Shown piece by piece: positions 19,060 to 29,000 of a stretch of DNA of 64,000 nt; positions within the stretch are counted from its first letter, which is position 1, and the number at the start of each line of letters is the position of its first letter. The stretch lies in NCBI GenBank assembly GCA_031277685.1, contig JAITLV010000013.1, positions 21,012 through 85,011 on the forward strand. The letters run 5' to 3'. Source of the DNA: Sphingobacterium sp. Its GTDB lineage: Bacteria > Bacteroidota > Bacteroidia > Sphingobacteriales > Sphingobacteriaceae. The position numbers were made by a program, and so were the translations under genes. The notes beneath the pieces are model-generated. The model worked only from the letters and a program-made list of their open reading frames with translations, searched no databases and was not told where the DNA came from.

Positions 19060-19389
19060 ATGAAAACATTAACGAAACTTAAAGATCTTATATCCATTCA
19101 TTTTAATGAATCGCCATACTTTATCTTTGGCAAGAAATACCATTCGATACTTTCAGAGGAATTGAGCCCCTGGTATTGCTACACCATTAAAGGAGGGCAT
19201 TCTATTCTGGCGTTAATTTCAGGTAACTTTAGCACAAAAAATCCAAACTCATGGCCTGATGAGCTTATCCCCTGCCCAATTAAATTAGTGACGAAAGATT
19301 ATAGAATTCTAAAAGGATTTCCGGTAATAGTATTAGATAACATCGAGATAACTAACACATTCAACAATCCGGACAATTTAGAATTCTAA
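19060..19389 (+). CDS. Hypothetical protein, 109 residues
   Basis: I do not recognise this soluble, cytoplasmic-looking protein. It has no signal peptide or membrane segment. It has scattered aromatic and proline residues (SEELSPWYCYT, NPNSWPDELIPCP) and looks alpha/beta. It lies in a run of small same-strand genes with AT-rich spacers between 18.3 and 20.9 kb. Coding use resembles the neighbours. It could be a chromosomal orphan or a decayed mobile-element cargo gene. Confidence 0.5.
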   Translation: MKTLTKLKDLISIHFNESPYFIFGKKYHSILSEELSPWYCYTIKGGHSILALISGNFSTKNPNSWPDELIPCPIKLVTKDYRILKGFPVIVLDNIEITNTFNNPDNLEF

Positions 19390-19476
19390 ATCCCCAATTA
19401 TTTATAATCACTATATACGGCTTTTAGCCTGTCAATTGAATGCAAAATAAAAGAAACATTAATAATCTAAACAACC

Positions 19477-19950
19477 ATGTATACACCATTGGAAATAATA
19501 CGGGAGTGGTATATAAGCCTTCCTTTAAACACGCAAATTGAATTGTGTAACCTTACATTTCTATATCATTACGATGAAGAAATAATGAACGAAATTGATG
19601 ACAGCAAGAGAAATAGCAAATATCTTGATTTCATGAGATCCGAATTCCTTGAAGAAACAGAAATCATCCAGAGAACTCTCTTTCTTCGCTCTTTGTTTGA
19701 TTTTTCTATGTATAACCGGGCAACTGAGGAAGATTGGGATGTTTTATTGGACCGTAATCTAGACCTTAAAAATAGAATAACGAAGCTTGGCAAATCAACC
19801 AAAAAGATAGATGATATGTTAAACAATTGGTCTGATAGAAAATACCACTGGATCAGTGTCTGTAAAAAATGGAAGGAAGTTAAAGAAAAACACCTAAGTA
19901 ACAATCTATTGGATTTATACATTATCTCTTGCAAATGGGACTTTGATTAG
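19477..19950 (+). CDS. Hypothetical helical protein, 157 residues
   Basis: I do not recognise this protein. It is highly charged and predicted mostly helical, with many Glu, Asp, Lys and Trp (MRSEFLEETEIIQR, WDVLLDRNLDLKNR, WISVCKKWKEVKEKH). There is no signal peptide or membrane segment. It begins 87 nt after the previous small gene and has no visible promoter motif of its own. No function is proposed. Confidence 0.5.
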   Translation: MYTPLEIIREWYISLPLNTQIELCNLTFLYHYDEEIMNEIDDSKRNSKYLDFMRSEFLEETEIIQRTLFLRSLFDFSMYNRATEEDWDVLLDRNLDLKNRITKLGKSTKKIDDMLNNWSDRKYHWISVCKKWKEVKEKHLSNNLLDLYIISCKWDFD

Positions 19951-20166
19951 AAAATATTTCAATAACAAGCATGTTCCCTTACCTGCCAATAACCAATTAT
20001 TAAGTACATCAGAAAAATGAAAACAGCTTAATTCTCCGACCATTTCAATAACACCAACTTTCTATAGCCGACCTTGGAAATAAATAACTTAAAAATCTAA
20101 CTTTCGAATGAACATTGGACCTAACAATTCATTTGAAAGTTAGTGGTTTCAAATTAAAAAGCCATT

Positions 20167-20864
20167 ATGCAGAACCCACATACCTATTTCGAAAAAATCA
20201 GAGAAATCTCGAAATTTCCTGAACTCCCGACATTATCAGACAATCTAATAGCTGGGCTGACCGAATTATGTTTTTACAGAAAAACAATACCGGCACCCGA
20301 TATTATATTTGTTTTCGGTTCCAATATTCTTCATCAAGAAATTGGACAGCAGCTTTCTGAGCTCCTAAATAAATTTCAAGTACCCAGGGTAATTATAACT
20401 GGTGGAATTGCAAATTATAATTCCTCATTTTATGAACCAATTGCAGAATCTGAACTTATTTTTAAAAATGTACCCGATAATGATTTTCCAAATACCTGTT
20501 TTATTATTGAGAACAAATCTACGCATACACTAGAAAATGTCGATTATGCAAGAGCTCTTTACGACTTCTCGAAAGCCAAAAAAATCACATTTATTTCTCA
20601 TTCTTACTCTTCCATGCGTGCTTATCTTTCATTAAAGAAGTACTGTAATAAAACCGAGATTGGATATTATCCCGTCAAGGTCCCTACTGACATTCCAAAT
20701 ATTTCAATAGATCTAGATAATTGGTTTGAAACTTCACATGGGAAAAAATTAGTCTGGGGGAATATCTAAGAATTAAAAAGTATGGAACCCGAGGTGATTT
20801 TCCAATTAAAGATATTCAAGTGCAGCTAAAAAAGATCGATAAAATGATTCACGAAGGCTCTTAA
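20167..20864 (+). pseudogene. YdcF/DUF218-family protein with C-terminal frameshift
   Basis: Residues 1-199 form a DUF218 domain with IIFVFGSN, VIITGGIANY, EPIAESELI, IENKSTHTLENVDYA and FISHSYSSMRAYLSL, the usual motifs of this ElyC/SanA/YdcF group. The frame then stops at 20767-20769 just after a run of five G (20756-20760). One more G would continue into GEYLRIKKYGTRGDFP and on to a stop at 20862-20864, which is the expected family tail. The gene is thus interrupted by a single-base change in a homopolymer. It may be a sequencing error, a true mutation or a slippery phase-variable site. Family members act near the envelope, but their reaction is unclear. Confidence 0.75.
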
Positions 20865-20898
20865 ATATTTAATATATGTAGAAAGGCCTTGTCAAAAC

Positions 20899-20964
20899 AT
20901 CATTGTTATACAATGATTTAACAAAGAAATTGAATAGACAAACGATACATCATTCGATTGTCTA
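20899..20964. terminator. Two hairpins in the convergent gap after the YdcF gene
   Basis: ATCATTGT (20899-20906) pairs with ACAATGAT (20910-20917) across a 3-nt loop. TAGACAA (20935-20941) pairs with TTGTCTA (20958-20964). They lie between the converging YdcF and pseudokinase genes and are suited to bidirectional termination. Confidence 0.5.
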
Positions 20965-21016
20965 AATTATAAAGTGTAGAAGCTACGATTAAATAGTTTA
21001 GCAAACCTTTGTAATA

Positions 21017-22087
21017 CTATATAAGTGGAACTTTAACAACACAAAAATGTGAGGTTCGCTTGATCTCAGGCCTTAATTCTGATATTAAACTATATCGGTT
21101 TATAATATTGATCAGTCCATTTTCGGCCCCCTCCGATGTGCTAGCTAAAGAAAATATAGTATTATTAATAACTAATTGGTCCTCTTTATTCGTATATAAA
21201 TTTATAATCAAAGGAGACGCTAAACTTATTTCATTGTGATTCAAGGCATTTTCTATGAGCAATAGCACGGTACCCGGTGGGATCCTTTTAAACAAAATAG
21301 TATCGTCTATATCGATATTGAAAACGACTTCTTTCCCAATACGGATTTTGACAAGAAATAAATAAGCGTCTAAAAATCGTAACTCTTCTTTTAAGGAAAC
21401 CAGACTCACCTTTGAATTGATCAAAAGATAACGGTAAACCTTGGCAAAATTTTCTACATAGTCCACTCCCATAAGCTGATCTTTTAAGATTAGCTTAGAA
21501 AGAATCTTCAGATTATTATATACAAAATTATTGTCAAATTGCAGCTTAACTGCCTGAAGCTCCGTCTCGGCAGCGATCTGTTTTAGCTCGGCTTCTTTAA
21601 TCCTTTGCTCAGCCTCTTCTATTTCTATTATTTTGCCATTTGTAATCAGATAATTAACGCTATTAACAACACTTAGTAATAATGTGACAACAGCACTACC
21701 TATTAACCACTTCCAATACCCAAAGATCATTTCTGGGATAGAATCCTCTGATATGATTTGATATAGAAAAACGTCTGCAAAAAAAACTAAAACATTAACC
21801 ATCAATGCACTTGAAATTTGGACAACGACCTGAATAAACAGCCTCTTGATGGGATCATCATTCCAAGGCAAAGTACTATTTAACTTCCTTTCAAAAAAAA
21901 GAGTAAGCTCCATAATTATTGTGAGAAAACCCAAGGTGGCTACCCAATCCATTAACATGATGTTTTCAGACCGACGAAAATAAGTGTTCCAATATGCTTC
22001 AGAAGGTTCGATCATAGATAAAACAATATTTAAGCAGAGGAATGTAAATAAAATGAAAACAGCTTTTTTGATTCTATTCTCGATCAT
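21017..22087 (-). CDS. LytS-type pseudokinase (phosphoacceptor His replaced by Asn)
   Basis: This 356-residue protein aligns end to end, without a length change, to the kinase at 15255-16325. It has the same four membrane helices, linker and catalytic region (PPGTVLLLIENALNHN, EGAENGLINIINRY). At the phosphoacceptor position it reads QFDNNFVYNNL, so residue 187 is Asn (codon 21529-21527, AAT). The N-box Asn and ATP-binding residues are kept, so it may still bind ATP but cannot autophosphorylate at this site. No response regulator gene is adjacent. It follows the second barrel gene on the minus strand with a 245-nt gap. A modulator role, for example by heterodimerising with the active kinase, is inference. 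Confidence 0.9.
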   Translation of the reverse strand: MIENRIKKAVFILFTFLCLNIVLSMIEPSEAYWNTYFRRSENIMLMDWVATLGFLTIIMELTLFFERKLNSTLPWNDDPIKRLFIQVVVQISSALMVNVLVFFADVFLYQIISEDSIPEMIFGYWKWLIGSAVVTLLLSVVNSVNYLITNGKIIEIEEAEQRIKEAELKQIAAETELQAVKLQFDNNFVYNNLKILSKLILKDQLMGVDYVENFAKVYRYLLINSKVSLVSLKEELRFLDAYLFLVKIRIGKEVVFNIDIDDTILFKRIPPGTVLLLIENALNHNEISLASPLIINLYTNKEDQLVINNTIFSLASTSEGAENGLINIINRYSLISELRPEIKRTSHFCVVKVPLI

Positions 22088-22293
22088 TAATTGCGTAGTG
22101 TTAAAATTAAGTTAGTCCTTCAGAACATCCATACAGCGTATTCTATCCCCCCGATTATATTATTGGCCTTAAACCCTATGATATATGTCCATTTCTGCTA
22201 ATATTGTATTATCTACTATCCAAAATAATTCATACAATTCTGTTAGATTCAGAAGAAACATGTGAGTTCAAAAAAGGAAGGAAAATAATGTCT

Positions 22294-22324
22294 TGGGATT
22301 TCAATAGAAATTTTTGAAATCCCA
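22294..22324 (-). terminator. Hairpin terminator after second barrel gene
   Basis: A perfect 10-bp stem is formed by TGGGATTTCA (22294-22303) and TGAAATCCCA (22315-22324), 9 nt beyond the stop of the second barrel gene. It suggests that the pseudokinase downstream is expressed by readthrough or from its own weak promoter. Confidence 0.6.
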
Positions 22325-22332
22325 GAAAGCAT

Positions 22333-22905
22333 CTATTTCAAGCGCAGCGCATACCCAAGTGATATAAGAAATCCCCTATTTTTAAGGTCTGCTTCTTGAT
22401 CTTTTGAAATTTTGCTAAGGCCCAAACCGTAACGAAGATCCAAAATTAACTTACCTTTTTCACTCATCGGAACAGCAAATCCACCTCCTAATTGCAAACC
22501 TAAATCTATCTTTTTCAAATCTCCCATTACACTTTCAGCTTTTTTGGAGCTACCAAGTAGAAGACCAACTGATGGTCCTGCATTAAGAAAAACTGGGCCT
22601 ATACTGTATTTGGCCAAAACAGGCAATTCGAGGTAATTCAGGTTATAGTTACTCTTTTTGCCAAGTACTGTATACGAGGCCCCTTTACTGATATAGTTAA
22701 TCTCGGGCTGTACCGAAAACCCTGGTAATTTCGTGTAGATATTGAGTCCAAAACCTGTTTGAAAGCCAACTTTACTTTTTCCATTACCGCCTTTAGAGGA
22801 CTGATTGGATATATTAATCCCTCCGTTGCTCATTAATTCAAGTTGTTGAGCTTTTGTTGACATAGCACCTAAAATAAGTGCTATTGCTACGATTGTTTTT
22901 TTCAT
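22333..22905 (-). CDS. Outer-membrane beta-barrel protein, second copy
   Basis: The 190-residue product from ATG 22905 has a signal peptide (MKKTIVAIALILGAMSTKAQQ) and the same barrel motifs as the first copy: GINISNQS, KVGFQTGFGLNIY, PGFSVQPEINYISKGASY, NYLELPVLAKYSIGPVFLNAGPSVG. A longer in-frame extension up to 23067 is rejected because it would cross the operator and -7 box. The gene is paired with the pseudokinase downstream, so the barrel-kinase unit at 14.3-16.3 kb has been duplicated and inverted, and the regulator gene was not kept. The proteins have diverged considerably, so the duplication is not recent. Confidence 0.85.
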   Translation of the reverse strand: MKKTIVAIALILGAMSTKAQQLELMSNGGINISNQSSKGGNGKSKVGFQTGFGLNIYTKLPGFSVQPEINYISKGASYTVLGKKSNYNLNYLELPVLAKYSIGPVFLNAGPSVGLLLGSSKKAESVMGDLKKIDLGLQLGGGFAVPMSEKGKLILDLRYGLGLSKISKDQEADLKNRGFLISLGYALRLK

Positions 22906-22942
22906 TTTTATTTTACTGATTTTCAAATAATTGTTTAATGCC

Positions 22943-23034
22943 GCAAGGTAGCCAAAAACAGGTCCGTCTATTTTTTTGAATTTGTTGAAGTGTAAAAAAT
23001 CGGCAATGAAATAAAAAAAATGCGGGTTAAAATA
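22943..23034 (-). promoter_or_regulatory. LytTR-type operator array and promoter of second barrel gene
   Basis: Minus-strand heptamers TATTTTA (23034-23028), TATTTCA (23013-23007) and CACTTCA (22992-22986) are spaced 21 nt apart. A -7-like TACCTTGC (22950-22943) starts 42 nt after the last repeat. It leaves a leader of about 30 nt to ATG 22905 and fixes that start. Confidence 0.7.
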
Positions 23035-23171
23035 AACTGATAACCTTTCAAAAAGAAATTTACGCACTTACTAAGGCATCATTAGTATAAAGGTATCCGT
23101 TCGCTGCCCTTAATGATACAAAGGAGTAATAGCTAAACCGGAAACAAGAAAAGCTATCTCGAAAAGAATGC

Positions 23172-23774
23172 CTAGTGAGCAGAGTACAATGTCATAGCGA
23201 CAAGAAAAGAGATAATAGAGATAACGAGACCAAACATAAAAATCCAATATGCCGATCTCAACAACTGATATTTTCGCCCCAGCACCACGCCCTGTGAATA
23301 AATATCTTTTGTCAGAACTTCATATAGAAATTCTGAATCATCCATAATTTTTTGTATGCCTTCTTGGTAATCATCAAGTCTCATTTGATAAAAGTTTCCA
23401 AAAAACAGAAGGTTAGCAGATTTTCGTTCGATCTCTTCCTTTGAAAATTTTCCAGAAGGTATCTTGGGTATTGTAGATAATATAGCCATGACCATAGTAG
23501 ATAAAACAACTGTCGTTAGGATTATTGTAGGCACAATGAATTCCTTGTTTGCATTCATCTTTTCAAATAAAACCGCTATAACGATTGAAAGGAGGATTGA
23601 ATTGGCTCTAAGCAAAATATTAGCTTTATTATCAGCCATGTCACTCAATCGTTGATTGTTGGCCGATGTGATGCGAAACATTGTTTGGACGCCGCGACCT
23701 AATTTATCATATTGTTCCGTTCTAATCTCTTTATTATTTGAGTTAGCTATTTCTGGTTCATTTATATTCTTCAC
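23172..23774 (-). CDS. Pycsar-effector-like membrane protein (PycTM/DUF5706 type), orphan
   Basis: The 200-residue protein has the conserved block TMFRITSANNQRLSDMADNKANILLRANSILLSIVIA, in which the ADNKAN motif precedes a membrane helix. A second helix lies near residues 85-105 and a final one near 175-195. This pattern is that of the PycTM/DUF5706 family, effectors that permeabilise the inner membrane on sensing a cyclic pyrimidine nucleotide in Pycsar anti-phage systems. No cyclase gene is next to it, so it is either an orphan effector or a family member with another signal. It lies just upstream of the second barrel gene on the same strand, after a gap that contains the operator array. 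Confidence 0.75.
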   Translation of the reverse strand: MKNINEPEIANSNNKEIRTEQYDKLGRGVQTMFRITSANNQRLSDMADNKANILLRANSILLSIVIAVLFEKMNANKEFIVPTIILTTVVLSTMVMAILSTIPKIPSGKFSKEEIERKSANLLFFGNFYQMRLDDYQEGIQKIMDDSEFLYEVLTKDIYSQGVVLGRKYQLLRSAYWIFMFGLVISIISFLVAMTLYSAH

Positions 23775-23997
23775 TTTTTTGAAATTAAGCTTTTTGTTGG
23801 TCTACAACATCCGCACAAATCACATATTGATCCATTTTATAAATTTAAAAAATATTTACGACGAACATACTCAAAACTGTCCCTAAAGGAGATTTTCGAA
23901 ATTAAAATCTCTAATAATAAAAAAAATTCATTAATGATTCCTACAAATACTATTTTTACATTCTAGTATAGGACAGTAAACCTTAGCCCCTTACGAA

Positions 23998-24591
23998 ATG
24001 AAAACGTATACTGATTTTACCGAACAAGAACTCGTTCTTCTTTTGAAAAATAGAGATCATTTCGCATTTACCGAAATCTACAACCGCTATGCAATGCTTT
24101 TGTTTTACAAGGTGAATCAAATGATCCGCGACGAGGAAATTGCGAAAGATATTATACAGGATCTATTTACAGGGCTTTGGGAAAAATCAGATCTTATCCA
24201 AGAAAACAATAACCTATCGGGTTATCTCTATATTATTGCCCGCAATGCCGTTTTAAAATATATTCAATTCAGCAAGATCAAAAATGACTACATCAGCTCG
24301 CTGGCTCATTATGCCAGCGATGTGTCCTTGGACACCTTGCAGGATATTGGCGAGCGCGAACTGCAGGATGTCATCCAAAAGGAAATTGACAAGCTTCCAT
24401 CAAAAATGAAAGTTATTTTTGAGATGAGCCGCAATGACAACCTCACACATGCGCAAATCGCCGAAAGATTGGGAATATCAGACAAAACAGTAAAAAAGCA
24501 AGTCCAAAACGCACTAAAGAGACTGAAAGATAACCTATCCACCATCGCTCCTATTGGTATTATTATTATCGAACTGGCCAAGCGAAATTAA
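23998..24591 (+). CDS. ECF-type RNA polymerase sigma factor (FecI-like)
   Basis: The 197-residue sigma-70 family protein has region 2 (FAFTEIYNRYAMLLFYKVNQMI, then KDIIQDLFTGLWEK) and region 4 with a clear HTH (LTHAQIAERLGISDKTVKKQV). The size and the DAFTEIYNRY-type start match Bacteroidota sigma factors that work with a FecR anti-sigma protein and a SusC-type transducer. The FecR gene follows after 118 nt and an STN-domain SusC after that, so a transmembrane signalling cascade is expected. Its target promoter is not identified. Confidence 0.93.
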   Translation: MKTYTDFTEQELVLLLKNRDHFAFTEIYNRYAMLLFYKVNQMIRDEEIAKDIIQDLFTGLWEKSDLIQENNNLSGYLYIIARNAVLKYIQFSKIKNDYISSLAHYASDVSLDTLQDIGERELQDVIQKEIDKLPSKMKVIFEMSRNDNLTHAQIAERLGISDKTVKKQVQNALKRLKDNLSTIAPIGIIIIELAKRN

Positions 24592-24709
24592 TTTTATTAG
24601 ACTCATTGAGAGACACTTAAGCTTAAAAGTATTTTTTTTCAAAAAAATCTACTCCCTTGGTGCCCTAGAATGCTATTGTATATAAAAGCGCTAAGAAAAG
24701 CTAAAGACT

Positions 24710-25828
24710 ATGAATCGAGAACAGGCTGAGATATTATTGCGGAAATATAGCGAGGGAAATGCCTCCGTTGAGGAAGCTCAGCTGATCGAAAACTGGTTTC
24801 AACAGGAATTCACCAGTCAGGCCGATCCGACAGATCAGCCCAATTATCTTCAGATAAAACAAGAGATGTGGCAACATATTATGGATGAAGTTGTCCCGAC
24901 ACCAAAAGTTTATACCTGGAAATACCTTGTTGCCGCAGCGATTCTGATCATTTCGATGACAAGTATCCTCTTCTTTAGCCGACAAACCACCGTTGTCAAG
25001 ACAAGGGTCGCTTTGTCGGACAGCATCGTACCCGGTAAGAATAGGGCTATCTTAACCTTAAATGATGGCCGGAAAATAAGTCTCTCCGAAGCGAAGAATG
25101 GGGAACTTGCCCAGCAATCCGGTGTCATTATCCGAAAATCAGCAGATGGTAAGCTCATCTACCAGATCCAGGACAATCTTGTCCCAGCCAATGCACCCAA
25201 CTACAACACCATTGAAGCACCGCGTGGGGGACAATGGCAGGTAATCCTGCCCGATGGTTCCAAAGTATACCTCAATGCATTGTCCAGCCTAACTTTTCCG
25301 ACCAAATTTGCCAACGACGAACGTAGAGTCGAACTCAAAGGTGAGGGCTATTTTGAGGTTGCTCACAACAAAAAGGCTCCATTCCGTGTGATCACGGCAC
25401 AGCAACAGGTTGAAGTCTTGGGTACCCATTTTAATATCATGGCTTATCCAGAAGATAAATTGAGCAAGACGACACTTCTCTCCGGCAGTGTTAAGGTAAC
25501 GCAAGCAAAAAATACAAGTCTACTGCAACCAGGGCAGCAAGCACAGGTCTCCACAGCAGGGATCAAAATAACCAATCAGATCGACCTGGACGATGTTATC
25601 GCCTGGAAAAACGGTTATTTTAAATTTAACGAAAACCTGGAAACAATCATGTCAAAAATAGCACGCTGGTATGAAGTTGAGGTAATTTACGAACGCAAAC
25701 CGGATCCTAATTTCAGGTATCAAGGGGAGATATCGCGTGAAAAAAGCATCCGTGAACTACTAGATATGCTGACCTATATTGGCAATGTACGTTTTGAAAT
25801 CGAAGGAAGGAGGATCATCGTGAAATAA
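24710..25828 (+). CDS. FecR-family anti-sigma factor
   Basis: The 372-residue protein has an N-terminal cytoplasmic helix pair (LLRKYSEGNASVEEAQLIENWF) that holds the sigma factor. A single membrane helix lies at about residues 66-86 (YLVAAAILIISMTSILFF). A periplasmic FecR domain carries the core motif RGGQWQVILPDGSKVYLNALSSLTFP and EGYFEVAHNKKAPFRV. The C-terminal part (FNENLETIMSKIARWYEVEVIYE) is the STN-like DUF4974 domain. It should relay the state of the SusC protein downstream to the sigma factor. A hairpin at 25862-25887 separates it from susC. Confidence 0.93.
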   Translation: MNREQAEILLRKYSEGNASVEEAQLIENWFQQEFTSQADPTDQPNYLQIKQEMWQHIMDEVVPTPKVYTWKYLVAAAILIISMTSILFFSRQTTVVKTRVALSDSIVPGKNRAILTLNDGRKISLSEAKNGELAQQSGVIIRKSADGKLIYQIQDNLVPANAPNYNTIEAPRGGQWQVILPDGSKVYLNALSSLTFPTKFANDERRVELKGEGYFEVAHNKKAPFRVITAQQQVEVLGTHFNIMAYPEDKLSKTTLLSGSVKVTQAKNTSLLQPGQQAQVSTAGIKITNQIDLDDVIAWKNGYFKFNENLETIMSKIARWYEVEVIYERKPDPNFRYQGEISREKSIRELLDMLTYIGNVRFEIEGRRIIVK

Positions 25829-25861
25829 CCAATAAACAAACCTAAATTAGAACGAAAAAAA

Positions 25862-25887
25862 GTCAACTGTGCGGGAACACAGCTGAC
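25862..25887 (+). terminator. Hairpin between fecR-like and susC-like genes
   Basis: GTCA (25862-25865) and CTGTG (25867-25871) pair with CACAG (25878-25882) and TGAC (25884-25887) around the loop CGGGAA, with one mismatch. No T-run follows, so it may act as a partial terminator or mRNA stabiliser that sets different levels of the regulators and the transporter. Confidence 0.4.
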
Positions 25888-26018
25888 CGAAGTCGGGATA
25901 AGTAATCAAATTAATCAAGCAATCAATACTCACCAGACAAACAAACTTAGGCAATATTGCACAATAATGCAATAAGGGCCATCATCACCCCCTAAGTCAT
26001 TGTCCTAACCATGATGGT

Positions 26019-29000
26019 ATGTTTAACAAATTAACTAACCATTTTATATCCTATGGATATATTAAACGAATTTTGCTAATGATACGGCTGACCGCCATCC
26101 TATTAACAGCTACATTGATGCAAGTAAGCGCCCATACCTTTGGCCAGCGCATCAGCCTAGATTTAAAAAATAAATCCCTGCCGGATGTTGTCAAAGAAAT
26201 CCGCCAGCAGAGCGACTATGACTTTTTATTCGGTGCAAACCTGACAAATTCGGTACAACCTATTACCGTTTCCGTTCGAAATGCCACGATAGAACAGACC
26301 TTAGCCCTATGTTTTGACAATCAGCCCGTCAGTTATAAGATTGAAAATAAAACTGTATTGTTAAAACTAAAATCACCTGAAACAGCTCAGCAACTAACAG
26401 CAAGCTACGTCCAACAAGGTGGAAAGGTATTTGGCGTGGTCTACAATCTGAAAGACGAGCCATTAGCTGGTGCTTCTATTTCCGTCAAAAGAAAAAACAA
26501 CAGCGCCGTTTCCAACTATCGGGGCGAATTTATTCTTAAAAATGTTCTGGATGGGGATTTAGTTACCGTTTCCTATATGGGTTACGTAAGTAAGGAACTA
26601 CGAGTTGAAGGTCCAACACTCAAAGTTGTTCTTATCGAAAGTAATTCCAAACTCGATGAAATCCAGGTCATGGCCTACGGAAAGACCAGCAAGCGCTATT
26701 CCACGGGAAATATTACTACCATCACAGCTAAGGAGCTGGAGCGACAACCGGTGATGAATCCTTTGATGGCTCTTGTGGGAAAGGTACCAAATATGATCAT
26801 TACTCCTATCACAGGACATGCTAGTGGCGCAGTCAAGGTTGAAATTCGCGGACGGGGTGTCATAAATTCTCAACTCCCCTCTGAACCGCTTTACATTATA
26901 GATGGTAATCCATTTACATATTTGAGTATTAACGGCCAGTCTAATTATGAAACTGGCTCTATGGGGGCAATTCAAAGCAGTTCCTTTTTTAATATAACGA
27001 ATGGACAAAGCCCACTATTTAATATTAACCCCGCCAACATTGAAAGTATAGAGGTACTCAAAGATGCGGACGCAACTGCCATTTATGGTTCCAGGGGGGC
27101 GAATGGTGTTATCATCATTACTACAAAAAAAGGAAAATCCGGCCCAACCCGTATCAGCGCCAATGTATCGCAGGGCATTAATAAAGTCATCCGTAAATGG
27201 GATCTGCTCGATACAAAAGACTACGTAAAGATGCGAAAAGAAGCCTTTAAAAATGATGGGATAGAACCGACCATTGCTAATGCTCCCGATCTGATGGTCT
27301 GGGATACCACACGTTATACCGATTGGCAAAAAGAGCTTTTGAGTGGTGTTGGCAAAGTAACTACTGTTAATCTGGATATTTCTGGTGGTGATAATAACAG
27401 TCAATTCCGCATTAGCCCCAGTTACAACAGGTCAACGGATATAATGACAATAAGTGGTTCCAACCAACGAGCTTCTATGCTGGCAAGTATCAATAATGCA
27501 TCTCTCAACAATCGGCTGAAGACTAATATGCAAATCATGTATGCCTATTCACAGGTCAACACAAGGAATATGGTAGCGAACGTTCTCATCCCGCCCAATG
27601 CCCCTGCCATTTATGACCAGGATGGCAATCTGAATTACAAGGAATGGAATGATGCCGGATTAATCGGGTTCCCCTTTGGTGGCTTGGCCCAAAGCTCTCT
27701 TTATACAACAAAAACATTGACTTCGAGTTTAAACATATTCTACGAACTTATGAACGGCCTACAGATCGGTACGTTGCTAGGCTACAACAACAGCCATAAC
27801 AACACTAGAAACATGGCTCCTATTTCATCGATGAATCCAATAGATAACCCTACCGGTTACATGGATATCGGACTCAGTGATAACCAAAACTGGAATATCG
27901 AACCGCAGCTAAATTATACCCGACCACTGGGATCGGGCACGCTATCTGTATTTTTGGGCGGTACATTGACCAATAACACGACCAACTCTCAAACGACTAT
28001 AGGACAGGGTTATGATGATGACAATCTACTGGGTACCATAGATATGGCACCTGTCAAATCAATGATGACCAGATATGGAGAATACAGATACGCTGCGGTA
28101 TCAGCGCGAGTAAATTTTCAAACCCAAAAATATGGGATCAACCTGAGCGGCAGACGGGATGGCTCATCACGATTCGGTCCCGGTAAACGTTTCGGCTCCT
28201 TCGGTGCAATCGGTCTGTTCTGGATAGCATCCGAAGAAGAATGGATCAAAAAAGTGCTCCCTACCCCTGTCAGCTTTCTTAAATTCAGAGGAAGCTACGG
28301 TATTACAGGTAGTGACGGAGTTCCTGACTATGGCTATCTCTCGCTCTGGTCAAATAAAAAAAACGGTTGGCCTTTATTTCCTTATGGCGGTATAACTCCA
28401 TTGGTACCACAATTTGCCGTCAATTCCAACTACCAATGGCAGACGGACCACAAGCTGGAGCTCGCTACTGAGCTAGGCTTCTTCGAAAATAGACTGACCT
28501 TAGAGTTGGCCTATTATAGGAACAGGGTTGGAAATCAGCTAACGGCTTATCCAACCCCGATGTACACCGGATTTACAGAGGTCACGGCCAATTGGCCGGC
28601 CACCCTGCAAAACAGCGGTTGGGAATTTAAGGTCAATTTTGAGCTGATGAAAAAAGCAGATTTTAGCTGGACGATGAATATCAATGGCGGATGGAATAAA
28701 AATATCCTGTTAAAATATCCGGATTTAGCCCTGTCACCGTATGCCTCTAGATATAGAATAGGTAAATCAGTCAACGATGTACACCTGTATCATTACATCG
28801 GTATCGATCCGATGACCGGCAAGTATGCCTTCGAAGATTATAACAAAAACGGTTACATTGATAACAACAGTGAACTTGGAACCGATGACCGGTATATAAT
28901 TCGCAACATGGATCCTAAATTCACAGGCAATATGATGCATACTTTAGCTTACAAGAACTTATCGCTTTCATTTGCCTTCTTCTATAAAAATGCGTACGGA

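Noticed and set aside
22088..22293. Search for a LytTR-type operator before the pseudokinase
   Set aside because: No repeats at 21-nt spacing and no matching -7 distance were found, so the pseudokinase is not listed as a direct target.
22906..23067. N-terminal extension of the second barrel protein
   Set aside because: It would translate the operator and promoter and hide the signal peptide.
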